Shown: in pieces, positions 1 to 8,209 of the stretch
Layout: every line of letters begins with the position of its first letter
Numbering within the stretch: position 1 is the stretch's first letter
Source: Rikenellaceae bacterium
GTDB taxonomy: Bacteria; Bacteroidota; Bacteroidia; Bacteroidales; UBA932
Length of the DNA: 15,412 nucleotides
NCBI GenBank assembly: GCA_900769145.1
Contig: CAAGFN010000179.1
Span: forward strand, 1-15,412
Reading direction: 5' to 3'
Translations under genes and position numbers: made by a program
Notes under the pieces: generated by a model
The model's input: the letters and a program-made list of their open reading frames with translations, nothing else
What the model was told of the DNA's origin: nothing
The model's database searches: none

Positions 1-39
1 AAAAAAACTCCGCAATGCCGTTACAATGACACTGCGGAG
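1..39 (-). terminator. Intrinsic terminator of a left-going short transcript
   Basis: Read on the minus strand, CTCCGCAGTG (30-39) pairs with CATTGCGGAG (8-17) over 10 bp with one G-U, around a 12-base loop, and is followed by seven T (1-7). This is a textbook Rho-independent terminator. It lies beyond the separate terminator of the yitT operon and downstream of a promoter-like motif, so it probably ends a short leader or small RNA rather than the yitT mRNA. Confidence 0.8.
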
Positions 40-121
40 GGATATCCTATTACCTGCTAACTTTTAGCGGACAGCAATATAATTATATCAATTGCGAACA
101 GAACATACAACTGGTTTTACA
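1..121 (-). ncRNA. Putative terminated leader or small RNA
   Basis: A promoter-like motif (128-135) and a strong intrinsic terminator (1-39), both on the minus strand, bracket about 120 bases with no recognisable gene. The stretch includes a small hairpin GCTAA-AAG-TTAGC (about 56-68 in plus coordinates). The only ATG frame seen is seven codons (MFCSQLI). It could be an independent small RNA or an attenuated 5' leader of a gene to the left of the window. The left gene is not visible, so the two cannot be told apart. The transcript start is inferred from the motif only. Confidence 0.35.
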
Positions 122-127
122 GCACTG

Positions 128-135
128 CAAAAGTA
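128..135 (-). promoter_or_regulatory. Bacteroidota -7 promoter element (TACTTTTG)
   Basis: The minus strand reads TACTTTTG, an exact match to the TAnnTTTG -7 consensus of Bacteroidota primary sigma promoters. It sits directly after the T-tract of the yitT operon terminator. No good TTTG -33 element is seen about 20 bases upstream, so this rests on one motif plus its placement ahead of a terminated leader. Confidence 0.4.
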
Positions 136-138
136 TAG

Positions 139-172
139 AAAAAAACCGCCCAGGAAACGGGTCCTCAGCGGT
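139..172 (-). terminator. Terminator of the SPOR-M28-leuS-yitT-yitT operon
   Basis: On the minus strand ACCGC (168-172) pairs with GCGGT (145-149). After a two-base internal irregularity, AGGA (162-165) pairs with TCCT (152-155) around a six-base loop, followed by seven T (139-145). It lies about 40 bases after the stop codon of the last yitT gene, as expected for the end of that operon. Confidence 0.8.
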
Positions 173-213
173 AGAATGTAAAATATGTACAAATATTCAA
201 CTTAAAGATTCCT

Positions 214-1170
214 TTATTTATCATCAGTTTTGACCACCTTCAAGTCCTTTTTCCTGCCAGATTTTATAGCATCGAAGCCATTGCCGTAAACCCCTGATAC
301 AGAGGATACTGACAGGAATGCATCATTATCTATCGTCTTGATGTACTTCAGCAGAAAATTAAGATCCGTCTTTCTTGCCACCACCATCAGGACGTGGTTC
401 TCCTTCTTGGTGTACCACCCCACTGCCGGGAGCACTGTCACTCCCCTGTGAATGTCTTTTGTAATGGCATCGGCTATTTCCTCATACTTCCGGGACATGA
501 TGAAGAGTTGTACAGACTGTTTTGTTCCTGACAGGTAGAGGTCAATCACATAACCGTTGACAGTTATGAGAATAAGACCGTAAACCACAGTCGTAATCTT
601 CTCGGCGAAAGGTACAAGTTCACCAGTGGCCGTATATGAAGGCACGGCAAGAGACGACAGGATGATGACCGCATCAATCCAGAGGATAATCCTGCCCGGG
701 GAAATATTGCGATACTTGTTCACAATCAGTGCAATGATGTCAGTGCCTCCGGTACTGCCGCCCTGTGACATTGACATCCCGATTCCGCAGCCGGCAAGAA
801 TTCCTCCCATTATCGTGGACATAAGCTTGCCGTTCTGTACGGAAAGAGTCTCGATTATCGTCGGAGGAATCAGGTCCTGGAGGACATTGAGCCCCACAGA
901 AGCCAGGATTATCGCATAGATGGTCTTGCCTCCGAAATTGGCGCCGATTACCACGAAGGCAGTCACGAGCAGAATGGCATTCAGCACGAAATAGGTGTAA
1001 CCCATCTTGATGCCCACAGCATACTGGATGATGGAGCTCACACCTGTAAGCCCGCCTCCGATAAGGTTGTTCGGAATCATAAAGATTGTCCATCCTGCAA
1101 CATAAATCAGGATGCCGAGGGTAAGAATCAGATACTCCTTACCGAGTTTCAACATTGACTTGGCTGTCAT
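214..1170 (-). CDS. YitT family membrane protein (distal copy)
   Basis: Polytopic inner-membrane protein of the YitT family: an N-terminal membrane domain (DUF161) of about five helices, then a soluble C-terminal DUF2179 domain. Family hallmarks seen: MIPNNLIGGGLTG near residue 31, GGSTGGTDI near residue 137, and a C-terminal part with GVTVLPAVGWYT and YGNGFD. At 318 aa it is slightly longer than the usual 280-290. The start at 1170 overlaps the upstream yitT gene by 32 bases; an in-frame ATG at 1155 (MLKLGKEY) would overlap by 17 bases and is equally plausible. Either way the two are probably translationally coupled. It is the last gene of the operon. The transported or sensed ligand of YitT proteins is not established, so no substrate is given. 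Confidence 0.88.
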   Translation of the reverse strand: MTAKSMLKLGKEYLILTLGILIYVAGWTIFMIPNNLIGGGLTGVSSIIQYAVGIKMGYTYFVLNAILLVTAFVVIGANFGGKTIYAIILASVGLNVLQDLIPPTIIETLSVQNGKLMSTIMGGILAGCGIGMSMSQGGSTGGTDIIALIVNKYRNISPGRIILWIDAVIILSSLAVPSYTATGELVPFAEKITTVVYGLILITVNGYVIDLYLSGTKQSVQLFIMSRKYEEIADAITKDIHRGVTVLPAVGWYTKKENHVLMVVARKTDLNFLLKYIKTIDNDAFLSVSSVSGVYGNGFDAIKSGRKKDLKVVKTDDK

Positions 1171-2086
1171 TATCTTTCTTCAGTTTATTTCCAATTCCTG
1201 TCTTGATTTCGTCGAATCCTTCCCCGTACACGCTGGTAGCCGGGGATACGCTCACGAACGCCTTGCTGTCAATCTCCTTGATGGCCTTCGTCAATTCGCG
1301 AATCTGCGGTTTGCGAACCAATATCAGGAGGACATTCTTGTCATTGCGCGTGTACCAGCCTACAGCCTTGAGTGCCGTGACTCCCCTGTCAAGCCTCTTG
1401 ATTATGAAATCTGCTATCTCTTCGTATTTCTCGGAGAACACCATCACCTGGAACGTGGTCTTGTTGCCGAGGAGAACGAAATCAAGCATGAATGAGAAGG
1501 TAATCATTGCAATATATCCGAATATCATATCCTCGAAGCCTTTGCCCGGGACGAGAAGGACGGAAGCGATGATTACAAGGTCCGAATAAAGATAGACCTT
1601 GCCCGGGGATACCGGCCAGAACTTGTTCACAATCAGGACGGCGATGTCCGTACCTCCCGTACTGCCTCCCCGCAGGATTATCAATCCGATTCCTATCGAC
1701 TCCAGAATTCCTCCCACTATCGGGACAAGCAGCCTGTTGTCTATATAAAGGAAATTCCCGGGTATCGCCTTGAGGAAATCATATTCCGGAAGGATTTCGA
1801 ACAGGACAGAAGAAAGCAGGACCACATACACGGTCTTGATTCCGAAGCCCTTTCCCAGTACGATGAAACCGGTAATGAGAAGAAGCACGTTCAGCACAAA
1901 GAAAGACCACGACATAGGTATGGCCCCCAAGGTAGCATACTGCAATATAGTACATGCTCCGGTAAGACCACCGCTGGATATATTGTTAGGAATCATGAAG
2001 CTGTCCCAAGCCAGGCAATACAGCAATGTTCCGAACGTAAGAACAATATAGTCCCAAATGTGAGGAAGGACTCTCTTCAATGTCAT
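1139..2086 (-). CDS. YitT family membrane protein (proximal copy)
   Basis: Second YitT-family protein (315 aa) with the same order: DUF161 membrane domain, then DUF2179. It shares MIPNN...GGLTG, GGSTGGTDI, GVTALKAVGWYT and YGEGFDEIKTG with the distal copy, but the sequences between are clearly divergent. This is an old tandem duplication, not a recent one. The start ATG lies 7 bases after the leuS stop codon, so it is cotranscribed with leuS. The DUF2179 domain is thought to bind a small ligand. The role in the cell is not known from sequence. Confidence 0.88.
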   Translation of the reverse strand: MTLKRVLPHIWDYIVLTFGTLLYCLAWDSFMIPNNISSGGLTGACTILQYATLGAIPMSWSFFVLNVLLLITGFIVLGKGFGIKTVYVVLLSSVLFEILPEYDFLKAIPGNFLYIDNRLLVPIVGGILESIGIGLIILRGGSTGGTDIAVLIVNKFWPVSPGKVYLYSDLVIIASVLLVPGKGFEDMIFGYIAMITFSFMLDFVLLGNKTTFQVMVFSEKYEEIADFIIKRLDRGVTALKAVGWYTRNDKNVLLILVRKPQIRELTKAIKEIDSKAFVSVSPATSVYGEGFDEIKTGIGNKLKKDNDSQVNVETR

Positions 2087-2093
2087 AAATCCG

Positions 2094-4859
2094 TTATTTT
2101 ATAACAATGTTCACAATCTTGCCCGGTACCACGATGACCTTCACCACTGTCTTGCCGTCGAGATACTTGCCGGTCTGTGGCATTGCCCTGACAGCAGCCT
2201 CCACTTCCTCGCGTCCCATTGACTTCGGAAGGTCGGCGGTAAACCTGGTCTTGCCGTTGAAGGAGACAGCGTATGTGCAAGTGTTCTCAATGGTATATGC
2301 CTCAACATATTCAGGGAATGATGCCTTGGATATGCTTTCGGCATGTCCGAGAGCCTCCCAGATTTCCTCAGTAACGTGAGGTGCGAAAGGTGAGAGCAGC
2401 ACTGCGAGCGGCTCGAGAATCTCCCTGCTCCTGCATTTCCTGTCGGAAAGGTCGTTCACCGCAATCATAAATGCGCTGATGCATGTATTGTATGAGAATG
2501 TCTCAATGTCCGCCTGGACCTTGCCGATGAGTTTGTGGAGGGTCTTGAGTTCCTCAGGTGCGGCCTTGATATCCTCAACGAGGAAATTGTCCCCGTCGTA
2601 ATAGAGTTTCCAGAACTTCCTCAGGAAGCGGTTCACTCCGTCAATACCCTTGGTATCCCAAGGCTTGGACTGCTCCACAGGGCCGAGGAACATCTCGTAA
2701 AGTCTCAATGTATCAGCACCGTAACTGTCGCAGATATCGTCCGGATTGACGACATTGTACATTGACTTGCTCATCTTTTCGACGGCATATCCGCAGACAT
2801 ACTCGCCATCCTCGAGAACGAACTCCGCATCAGCGAACTCAGGACGCCATTTCCTGAAGGCCTCGATATCAAGACGGTCATTCTTGACGATATTGATGTC
2901 AACGTGGATTTCGGTAGTCTCGTACTGGTCCTTGAGCCCGACGGAGACGAACTTGTTGGTACCCACGATTCTGTAAACGAAATTGGAACGTCCCTGAATC
3001 ATGCCCTGGTTGACAAGTTTGCGGAACGGCTCATCCTCGCATACGTAGCCGAGGTCAAAAAGGAACTTGTCCCAGAACCTGGAATAAATCAGGTGCCCCG
3101 TAGCATGCTCAGTACCACCGACATAGAGGTCAACTGCCCTCCAATACCTGTCGGCCTCGGCACTTACGAGAGCCTCGTCGTCATGCGGGTCCATATACCT
3201 CAGGTAATATGCGCTGGAGCCGGCGAAACCCGGCATTGTGCTGGTCTCGAGAGGATATCCCTTGTAAGTCCAGTTCTTGGCCCTGGCAAGAGGCGGTTCA
3301 CCGGACTCCGTAGGCTTGTACTGGTCAATCTCCGGCAGCCTCAACGGAAGTTCCTCGTAAGGGAGCGGTGTCGGTATGCCATCCTTGTAATAGATAGGGA
3401 AAGGCTCGCCCCAATATCTCTGGCGGGAGAAAATCGCATCCCTGAGCCTGTAGTTGACCTTCCTGTGACCAAGACCGTGAGCCTCGACATAGTCCATTGC
3501 GGCAGGAATGGCTTCCTTGACAGTCATTCCGTCCAGGAAGCCGGAATTGCACATTATACCCTCCTTGGCATCGAAACTCTGCTCACTTACATCGCAGCCC
3601 TCAATCAGAGGAATAATCGGCAGGCCGAACTTCTTCGCAAATGCATAATCCCTGCTGTCATGTGCAGGTACCGCCATGATGGCTCCTGTACCATAGCCTG
3701 AGAGGACATACTCGGAAATCCACACCGGAACCTTCTCTCCAGTAAGCGGATTCACGGCGTATGAACCGGAGAACACACCTGTTACCGTCTTTGTCTCGGC
3801 AATTCTCTCCCTCTCTGTCTTCTTGCGCACGTATGCCAGATATTCTTCTACCTCTGCCTTCCTGTCTTCAGTGGTAAGTTCCGGAACCAGGTCGCTTTCA
3901 GGTGCAAGAACCATGAATGTAACTCCGAAAATCGTGTCAACTCTGGTGGTGAAGATTGTCACATCTTTCTCTTTATCTCCCGTATATGTCTTGAACACCA
4001 CCTCTGTACCGCAGGAACGCCCGATCCAGTTCCTCTGCATTTCCTTGAGGGAATCCGTCCAGTCGAGAGTTTCAAGGCTGTCCAGAAGCCTTCCTGCATA
4101 GGCTGATACCCTGAGCTGCCACTGGAGCATCTTCTTCTGTTCCACCGGGAATCCTCCGCGGACTGAGAGACCGTCCTTCACCTCGTCATTGGCCAGGACG
4201 GTACCGAGGCCGGCGCACCAGTTGACCGATGTCTCGCCCTGATAGGCAATACGGTAGTTCATAAGGACATCGGACTGCTGCTTCGGAGACCAGGACTTCC
4301 ATTCCGCAGCCGTGAAGTTCAATTCCCTTGAGCATGCGGCGTGGATGCCTTCAGTACCCTTCAATGCGAAATGCTCCTCCAGTTCCGCTATCGGGCGGGC
4401 CTTGTCAAGAGCAGTGTCGTAATAGCTCTTGAACATCTTGATGAATGCCCACTGGGTCCATTTGTAATATTCAGGGTCACAGGTGCGGAACTCCCTGTCC
4501 CAGTCGTATGAGAATCCTATCCTGTCGAGCTGGCTGCGGTATCTGGCGACATTGACCGTGGTGGTCACCTCCGGGTGCTGTCCGGTCTGGATGGCATACT
4601 GCTCAGCCGGAAGGCCGAATGCGTCATAACCCATCGGATGAAGCACATTGAAGCCCTTCAATCTCTTGTATCTCGCATAAATATCGCTCGCTATATATCC
4701 CAGCGGATGTCCCACGTGAAGTCCCGCACCTGACGGATATGGAAACATGTCGAGAACATAATACTTGGGCCTTTCCGGGTCCAACTCCGCCTTGAATGTC
4801 TTCTGCTCAGCCCATCTGGCCTGCCATTTCTGTTCAATTTTCCTAAAATCGTAATCCAT
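2094..4859 (-). CDS. leuS: Leucyl-tRNA synthetase
   Basis: Class I aminoacyl-tRNA synthetase that charges tRNA-Leu with leucine in the cytoplasm. Seen: the HIGH-type signature HVGH (residues 48-51) after PYPSGAGL, and KMSKS at 695-699. The CP1 editing domain is complete, with TTRVDTIFG (304-312), GTGAIMAVPAHD (390-401) and the universal editing Asp in RDY (404). The anticodon-binding and C-terminal domains follow KMSKS. At 921 aa it is longer than the E. coli enzyme (860 aa), partly from an insertion at about 625-690 just before KMSKS, which I take as typical of Bacteroidota LeuRS. The start ATG at 4859 gives the canonical MDYDFRKIEQKWQ. It lies 16 bases after the M28-TonB gene and 7 bases before the first yitT. 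Confidence 0.98.
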   Translation of the reverse strand: MDYDFRKIEQKWQARWAEQKTFKAELDPERPKYYVLDMFPYPSGAGLHVGHPLGYIASDIYARYKRLKGFNVLHPMGYDAFGLPAEQYAIQTGQHPEVTTTVNVARYRSQLDRIGFSYDWDREFRTCDPEYYKWTQWAFIKMFKSYYDTALDKARPIAELEEHFALKGTEGIHAACSRELNFTAAEWKSWSPKQQSDVLMNYRIAYQGETSVNWCAGLGTVLANDEVKDGLSVRGGFPVEQKKMLQWQLRVSAYAGRLLDSLETLDWTDSLKEMQRNWIGRSCGTEVVFKTYTGDKEKDVTIFTTRVDTIFGVTFMVLAPESDLVPELTTEDRKAEVEEYLAYVRKKTERERIAETKTVTGVFSGSYAVNPLTGEKVPVWISEYVLSGYGTGAIMAVPAHDSRDYAFAKKFGLPIIPLIEGCDVSEQSFDAKEGIMCNSGFLDGMTVKEAIPAAMDYVEAHGLGHRKVNYRLRDAIFSRQRYWGEPFPIYYKDGIPTPLPYEELPLRLPEIDQYKPTESGEPPLARAKNWTYKGYPLETSTMPGFAGSSAYYLRYMDPHDDEALVSAEADRYWRAVDLYVGGTEHATGHLIYSRFWDKFLFDLGYVCEDEPFRKLVNQGMIQGRSNFVYRIVGTNKFVSVGLKDQYETTEIHVDINIVKNDRLDIEAFRKWRPEFADAEFVLEDGEYVCGYAVEKMSKSMYNVVNPDDICDSYGADTLRLYEMFLGPVEQSKPWDTKGIDGVNRFLRKFWKLYYDGDNFLVEDIKAAPEELKTLHKLIGKVQADIETFSYNTCISAFMIAVNDLSDRKCRSREILEPLAVLLSPFAPHVTEEIWEALGHAESISKASFPEYVEAYTIENTCTYAVSFNGKTRFTADLPKSMGREEVEAAVRAMPQTGKYLDGKTVVKVIVVPGKIVNIVIK

Positions 4860-4875
4860 GACAATAAATCTATTG

Positions 4876-6219
4876 CTATTTCTTTATACTGAATTTTCCT
4901 TTTTTCTCAAGTTTGAAGTCCACGGCAACCGACATTGCCACATCCACCGGAACTCCGTTTATCCGTCCCGGCTTCCAGTCAGGAGATGCCGCAACGACCC
5001 TCACCGCCTCGTCATCAAGCAGAGGATGAGCGCTGCGCAAAACCGTGACATCGGTCACCTTTCCGTCTTTCTTTATCGTAAATCCGACTGTAACCCTTCC
5101 CTGGATACCGTCCTCAACAGCAGCCTTCGGATACTTGAGGTACTGGTAAACCCATTTCACGAGGAACATCCTGACATCCTGATTGCCCAGGAATACAGGC
5201 TTCTTGTCACATTCATCGTAAGTCCGGAGTTTTCCGTCTTCCTTCACAACAGGCTTGTCCGACCGGAACTGAGGGGCATTCTCAACATTGGCAATGAACC
5301 TTGTGAAATTGTAAATATATTCCAGTTCCCTCTCCATCGGACCGTACTCGACACAGCTTTCCACATCCCTTACAGTACCGTGTTCAGGATATCTTCCGGT
5401 CGAGAAATATACAGAAGGTATCTCCTTGGCATAGAAAGACCTGTGGTCGGAAGGGTACGGCTCCTGTGTCGTAAGTGTCGGCAGCACTGGCTGTATGTCC
5501 GCATTGACCTGGGACACAATCATATTCATGTCCGGATTGGATGATGTATAGGCCAGGAATCCGGAATTTCCGGTACCGAGCATATCCAGGTTGATCATTG
5601 CGTCAATGCCTATCCTGGAGCCGACGGAACGGTTAAGGAAATACCAGGAGCCGGCAAAGCCCTCGGTCGAAGCGCCGAAAGCGACGAACATAACGGGCCT
5701 TCTGAACAATATCGAGTTGGTGCTGACCATCCTCGCAAGTTCCAGCATGACAGCCAGCCCGGAGGCGTTTCCATTCGCTCCGGCATATACCTGTCCAACC
5801 TTTTTCCCGTCAATATCAAGTGTCGTTGTACCCAGATTGTCAAGTCGGGCCCCGACCACGATGAACCTGTCTTTGAGCGATTCGTCATATCCCTGAACGA
5901 AGCCTATCACATTGCGGGAAACGAGAGTATCCCCGTTTTCCCTGGAAATGCCGAATATATCCCCATTTTCATTGATAATGTCAATGCCATAGGATTCCAG
6001 GACCGTCCTGACATAGTCCGCTGCTGATTTCTCCCCCTCGGAACCGGGAGCGCGGCCCTCCATATCCATTGAGGAAAGATAGGAGACGTGGGACCTCAAT
6101 GTCCCGGCCATATCGCTTTCCTCAAGTTCTGAATATCCTGTCCTGTATTGCGAAAAAGCCGGCATTGCCGCAGCGAAAAAGAACGCCAGGGCTGCCGTTG
6201 CTGATATCATTCTCCTCAT
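4876..6219 (-). CDS. M28-like (probably inactive) peptidase fused to TonB C-terminal domain
   Basis: Exported 447-aa protein. Residues 1-23 form a signal peptide (MRRMI..., cleavage near AFS-Q). Residues 35-315 follow the M28 aminopeptidase fold: RAPGSEGE (56-63), the VVGA strand (121-124), NASG (151-154), NLDMLG (210-215) and SDH (257-259). Most metal and catalytic positions are altered. The usual HYDH is RLDN (125-128), the ligand Asp of GADDNASG is Asn149, and the catalytic/ligand Glu pair of GAEE is Ser184-Thr185. Only Asp212 and His259 remain. Residues 345-437 are a TonB C-terminal domain (YPKAAVEDGIQGRVTVGF, DWKPGRINGVPV). The likely role is a periplasmic or envelope binding protein rather than a hydrolase. 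The ATG overlaps the upstream SPOR gene stop (ATGA), giving translational coupling. Confidence 0.85.
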   Translation of the reverse strand: MRRMISATAALAFFFAAAMPAFSQYRTGYSELEESDMAGTLRSHVSYLSSMDMEGRAPGSEGEKSAADYVRTVLESYGIDIINENGDIFGISRENGDTLVSRNVIGFVQGYDESLKDRFIVVGARLDNLGTTTLDIDGKKVGQVYAGANGNASGLAVMLELARMVSTNSILFRRPVMFVAFGASTEGFAGSWYFLNRSVGSRIGIDAMINLDMLGTGNSGFLAYTSSNPDMNMIVSQVNADIQPVLPTLTTQEPYPSDHRSFYAKEIPSVYFSTGRYPEHGTVRDVESCVEYGPMERELEYIYNFTRFIANVENAPQFRSDKPVVKEDGKLRTYDECDKKPVFLGNQDVRMFLVKWVYQYLKYPKAAVEDGIQGRVTVGFTIKKDGKVTDVTVLRSAHPLLDDEAVRVVAASPDWKPGRINGVPVDVAMSVAVDFKLEKKGKFSIKK

Positions 6220-6746
6220 AATGTCTCGTCGCAGTTTTTAAGAATCCAGGCTCCCTTCGGGCAGAAACTCTCCCCTGATATGCGGACATACGCATCGGCG
6301 ACATCACTTATCCGTGCCGAAGGGCATAAGGACACTGCCGAATATCCGTTGCCCAGTTTAAGAATTAAAGCGGGGTAACCTGAGGCCTGCACCTTTTCGA
6401 GCAAATTGTCCGCATTGGCCAAGTTCCTGAATGAACCGACCACCACGTAGTATGCCTGAACCCCTGATCCGGAAATGACCCCACCCATTGTGGAGGAGTG
6501 TATAACATTGACTTTCAGACTATCCAGAAGTCTTGTCGCAGCCGAATCCCGCCTGGCATTCTCAGCAGCTGCAATGGACAGGGAATCCGCCTTCCAGGCA
6601 TTGGATTTCGTCTCATCCAAAGCCTTTCTGGCTGCCTCTATTTCTGATGAAACCGGCCTCCCGGCAATCTTTCGCAAGGTGTCACAACCGCCGGTCAAGA
6701 GCACGGCAGTCAATGTCAGAATAATCAGGGAATGAATCGGTTTCAT
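6216..6746 (-). CDS. SPOR-domain lipoprotein
   Basis: Small envelope protein (176 aa from the chosen start). An N-terminal hydrophobic signal MKPIHSLIILTLTAVLL runs into a TGGC lipobox-like end, so it is probably a lipoprotein, though the lipobox is not classical. A helical, Ala/Asp/Ser-rich spacer follows. The C-terminal region, from YYVVVGSF onward, is a SPOR domain, a family that binds peptidoglycan strands lacking stem peptides. An upstream in-frame ATG exists at 6761. I prefer 6746 because it gives a compact signal peptide and because a -7 promoter element at 6770-6777 would start transcription close to 6761. First gene of the five-gene minus-strand operon. Confidence 0.75.
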   Translation of the reverse strand: MKPIHSLIILTLTAVLLTGGCDTLRKIAGRPVSSEIEAARKALDETKSNAWKADSLSIAAAENARRDSAATRLLDSLKVNVIHSSTMGGVISGSGVQAYYVVVGSFRNLANADNLLEKVQASGYPALILKLGNGYSAVSLCPSARISDVADAYVRISGESFCPKGAWILKNCDETL

Positions 6747-6769
6747 ATAATCTGGCCTCATAATATCCG

Positions 6770-6777
6770 CAAATTTA
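6770..6777 (-). promoter_or_regulatory. -7 promoter element for the SPOR-leuS-yitT operon
   Basis: The minus strand reads TAAATTTG, matching TAnnTTTG exactly, 23 bases upstream of the ATG at 6746. No good -33 TTTG is seen. The divergent intergenic space is short and A/T-rich, as expected for back-to-back promoters. Confidence 0.5.
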
Positions 6778-6788
6778 CAAAATATTAT

Positions 6789-6796
6789 TATTTTTG
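6789..6796 (+). promoter_or_regulatory. -7 promoter element for the DUF389-capA-phoH operon
   Basis: TATTTTTG matches TAnnTTTG exactly and lies 45 bases before the chosen DUF389 start codon. Transcription would begin near 6803, downstream of a longer in-frame start codon at 6794, which argues against that longer start. A clear -33 TTTG is not seen. Confidence 0.5.
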
Positions 6797-6841
6797 TGTT
6801 CTGCCGGGAGCGTCTTTAAGCAAAAAATCGACCAGACCCCA

Positions 6842-8209
6842 ATGAATATGAAAATATTAGGACAAATAACCGGTCTGATTCGGGACATTACCGATATCAA
6901 AGACCACATTGACACAGTGAAAGCAGCGGAAAGCATCCGCAGCAGCATTTATTTCAAAGGCCCGAACGTGTGGATTCTCGTTTGTGCCATTGTGCTCGCC
7001 TCAGTGGGACTGAACGTCAATTCCACTGCGGTCATCATCGGCGCAATGCTCGTTTCCCCGCTCATGGGTCCAATCATCGGCATCGGTCTCGGCATCGGGA
7101 CCAATGACACCCCTCTCATCAAGTCGGCATTCAAGAACCTGATTGTGATGATGTCCATCAGCGTGGTTGCAGCCACGGTTTATTTCCTCGTGACACCCCT
7201 GAAGCTGGCCAACCCTACCGAGCTTCTGGCCAGGACGAACCCGACCATCTATGATGTAATGATTGCATTGTTCGGTGGCCTGGCCGGAATTTTCGAACTC
7301 AGCCGCAAGGAAAAGGGCACGGTAATTTCAGGAGTCGCCATTGCAACGGCCCTCATGCCGCCTCTCTGCACTGCAGGATACGGAATCGCATCCGGAAGGC
7401 TCACCTACTTCCTCGGGGCGCTATATCTGTTCTTCATAAACTGCATCTTCATCATTCTCGCCACCTACATAATGGTCAAGTACCTGAAGTTCAATGAAGT
7501 GAAGTTCCAGGATGACAAGAAGGGCAAGAGGACAAAGACATTGATGACAGCCATTGTGATATTGTTCATCGTACCGAGCATTCTCTCTGCCGTCAGCATG
7601 ATTCGCGAGAACAGGTTCAAGATTGAGGTGGAGGCGTTCATAGCGGAGAACAAGAATCTCGACAAAGGCTATATCTATGACTATAAGATAAATACCCGCA
7701 AGGGAGGAAGCGTGGAGGTCTTCATTGCGGGTGACCCGATGACGGCTACGGAGAAGACCAGGCTGATGGAATCCGCCGAAAGGCACGGTATTGCCGAAAG
7801 CCAGATAAAATTCTCCGAAAGAAAACTCTCTGACAATGAAGGAGATGCGTCCGAGACCCTGATGAAGGGCATCTATGCCAGGACCGACCAGGAAATCTCG
7901 AGGAGGGAGAAGAGAATCTCGGAACTGGAAGCCGAACTGTCCGCATACAAGGCCGGAGAAATCCCTTACGCCAGGATAGCACGCGAGATCAAGAGCCAGT
8001 ACCCGTCGGTAACCGGCATTTTCATCGGGAAAGGAGCCGGCGTCGAAACCGACAGCCTTGCAGTAAAGCACGGGATTGTCGTAATAGCGGATTATGACGG
8101 AAGAATTTCCGAAGACGATTGCCGCAAACTAGAGGAATGGCTCAAGATCAGGCTTGACGACAATTCCATGAATGTTGTACACCGTTTCCACGAGAATGGT
8201 AAAAAATGA
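6842..8209 (+). CDS. DUF389 family membrane protein
   Basis: Integral membrane protein of 455 aa. The DUF389 signature region is clear: several membrane helices with ASVGLNVNSTAVIIGAMLVS and PLMGPIIGIGLGIGTND (about residues 53-89), then FGGLAGIFELSRKEKGTVISGVAIATALMPPLCTAG, another pair of helices, and a last helix at about 233-253. The C-terminal soluble part (about 255-455) contains a charged coiled-coil-like stretch (RREKRISELEAELSAYK). DUF389 has no firmly established function. The start at 6842 (MNMKILGQ) was chosen over 6794 because the latter would overlap the promoter; ATG 6848 is an alternative. Its stop overlaps the next gene by 4 bases. Confidence 0.9.
   Translation: MNMKILGQITGLIRDITDIKDHIDTVKAAESIRSSIYFKGPNVWILVCAIVLASVGLNVNSTAVIIGAMLVSPLMGPIIGIGLGIGTNDTPLIKSAFKNLIVMMSISVVAATVYFLVTPLKLANPTELLARTNPTIYDVMIALFGGLAGIFELSRKEKGTVISGVAIATALMPPLCTAGYGIASGRLTYFLGALYLFFINCIFIILATYIMVKYLKFNEVKFQDDKKGKRTKTLMTAIVILFIVPSILSAVSMIRENRFKIEVEAFIAENKNLDKGYIYDYKINTRKGGSVEVFIAGDPMTATEKTRLMESAERHGIAESQIKFSERKLSDNEGDASETLMKGIYARTDQEISRREKRISELEAELSAYKAGEIPYARIAREIKSQYPSVTGIFIGKGAGVETDSLAVKHGIVVIADYDGRISEDDCRKLEEWLKIRLDDNSMNVVHRFHENGKK

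Noticed and set aside
55..110. Leu/Ile-rich frame in the left-edge leader (LYVLFAIDIIILLS)
   Set aside because: It has no ATG and would need a TTG start; hydrophobic runs are easily produced by A/T-rich sequence. Not strong enough to call an Ile/Leu attenuator.
2904..3701. Long plus-strand frame of 265 codons inside leuS
   Set aside because: It is antisense to well-conserved leuS coding sequence and shows no domain; a shadow frame.
6794..6841. Longer start of the DUF389 gene
   Set aside because: It overlaps the -7 element at 6789-6796 and would lie upstream of the predicted transcript start.
7421..8071. Minus-strand frame of 216 codons inside the DUF389 gene
   Set aside because: Antisense shadow of a coding region with clear family motifs.
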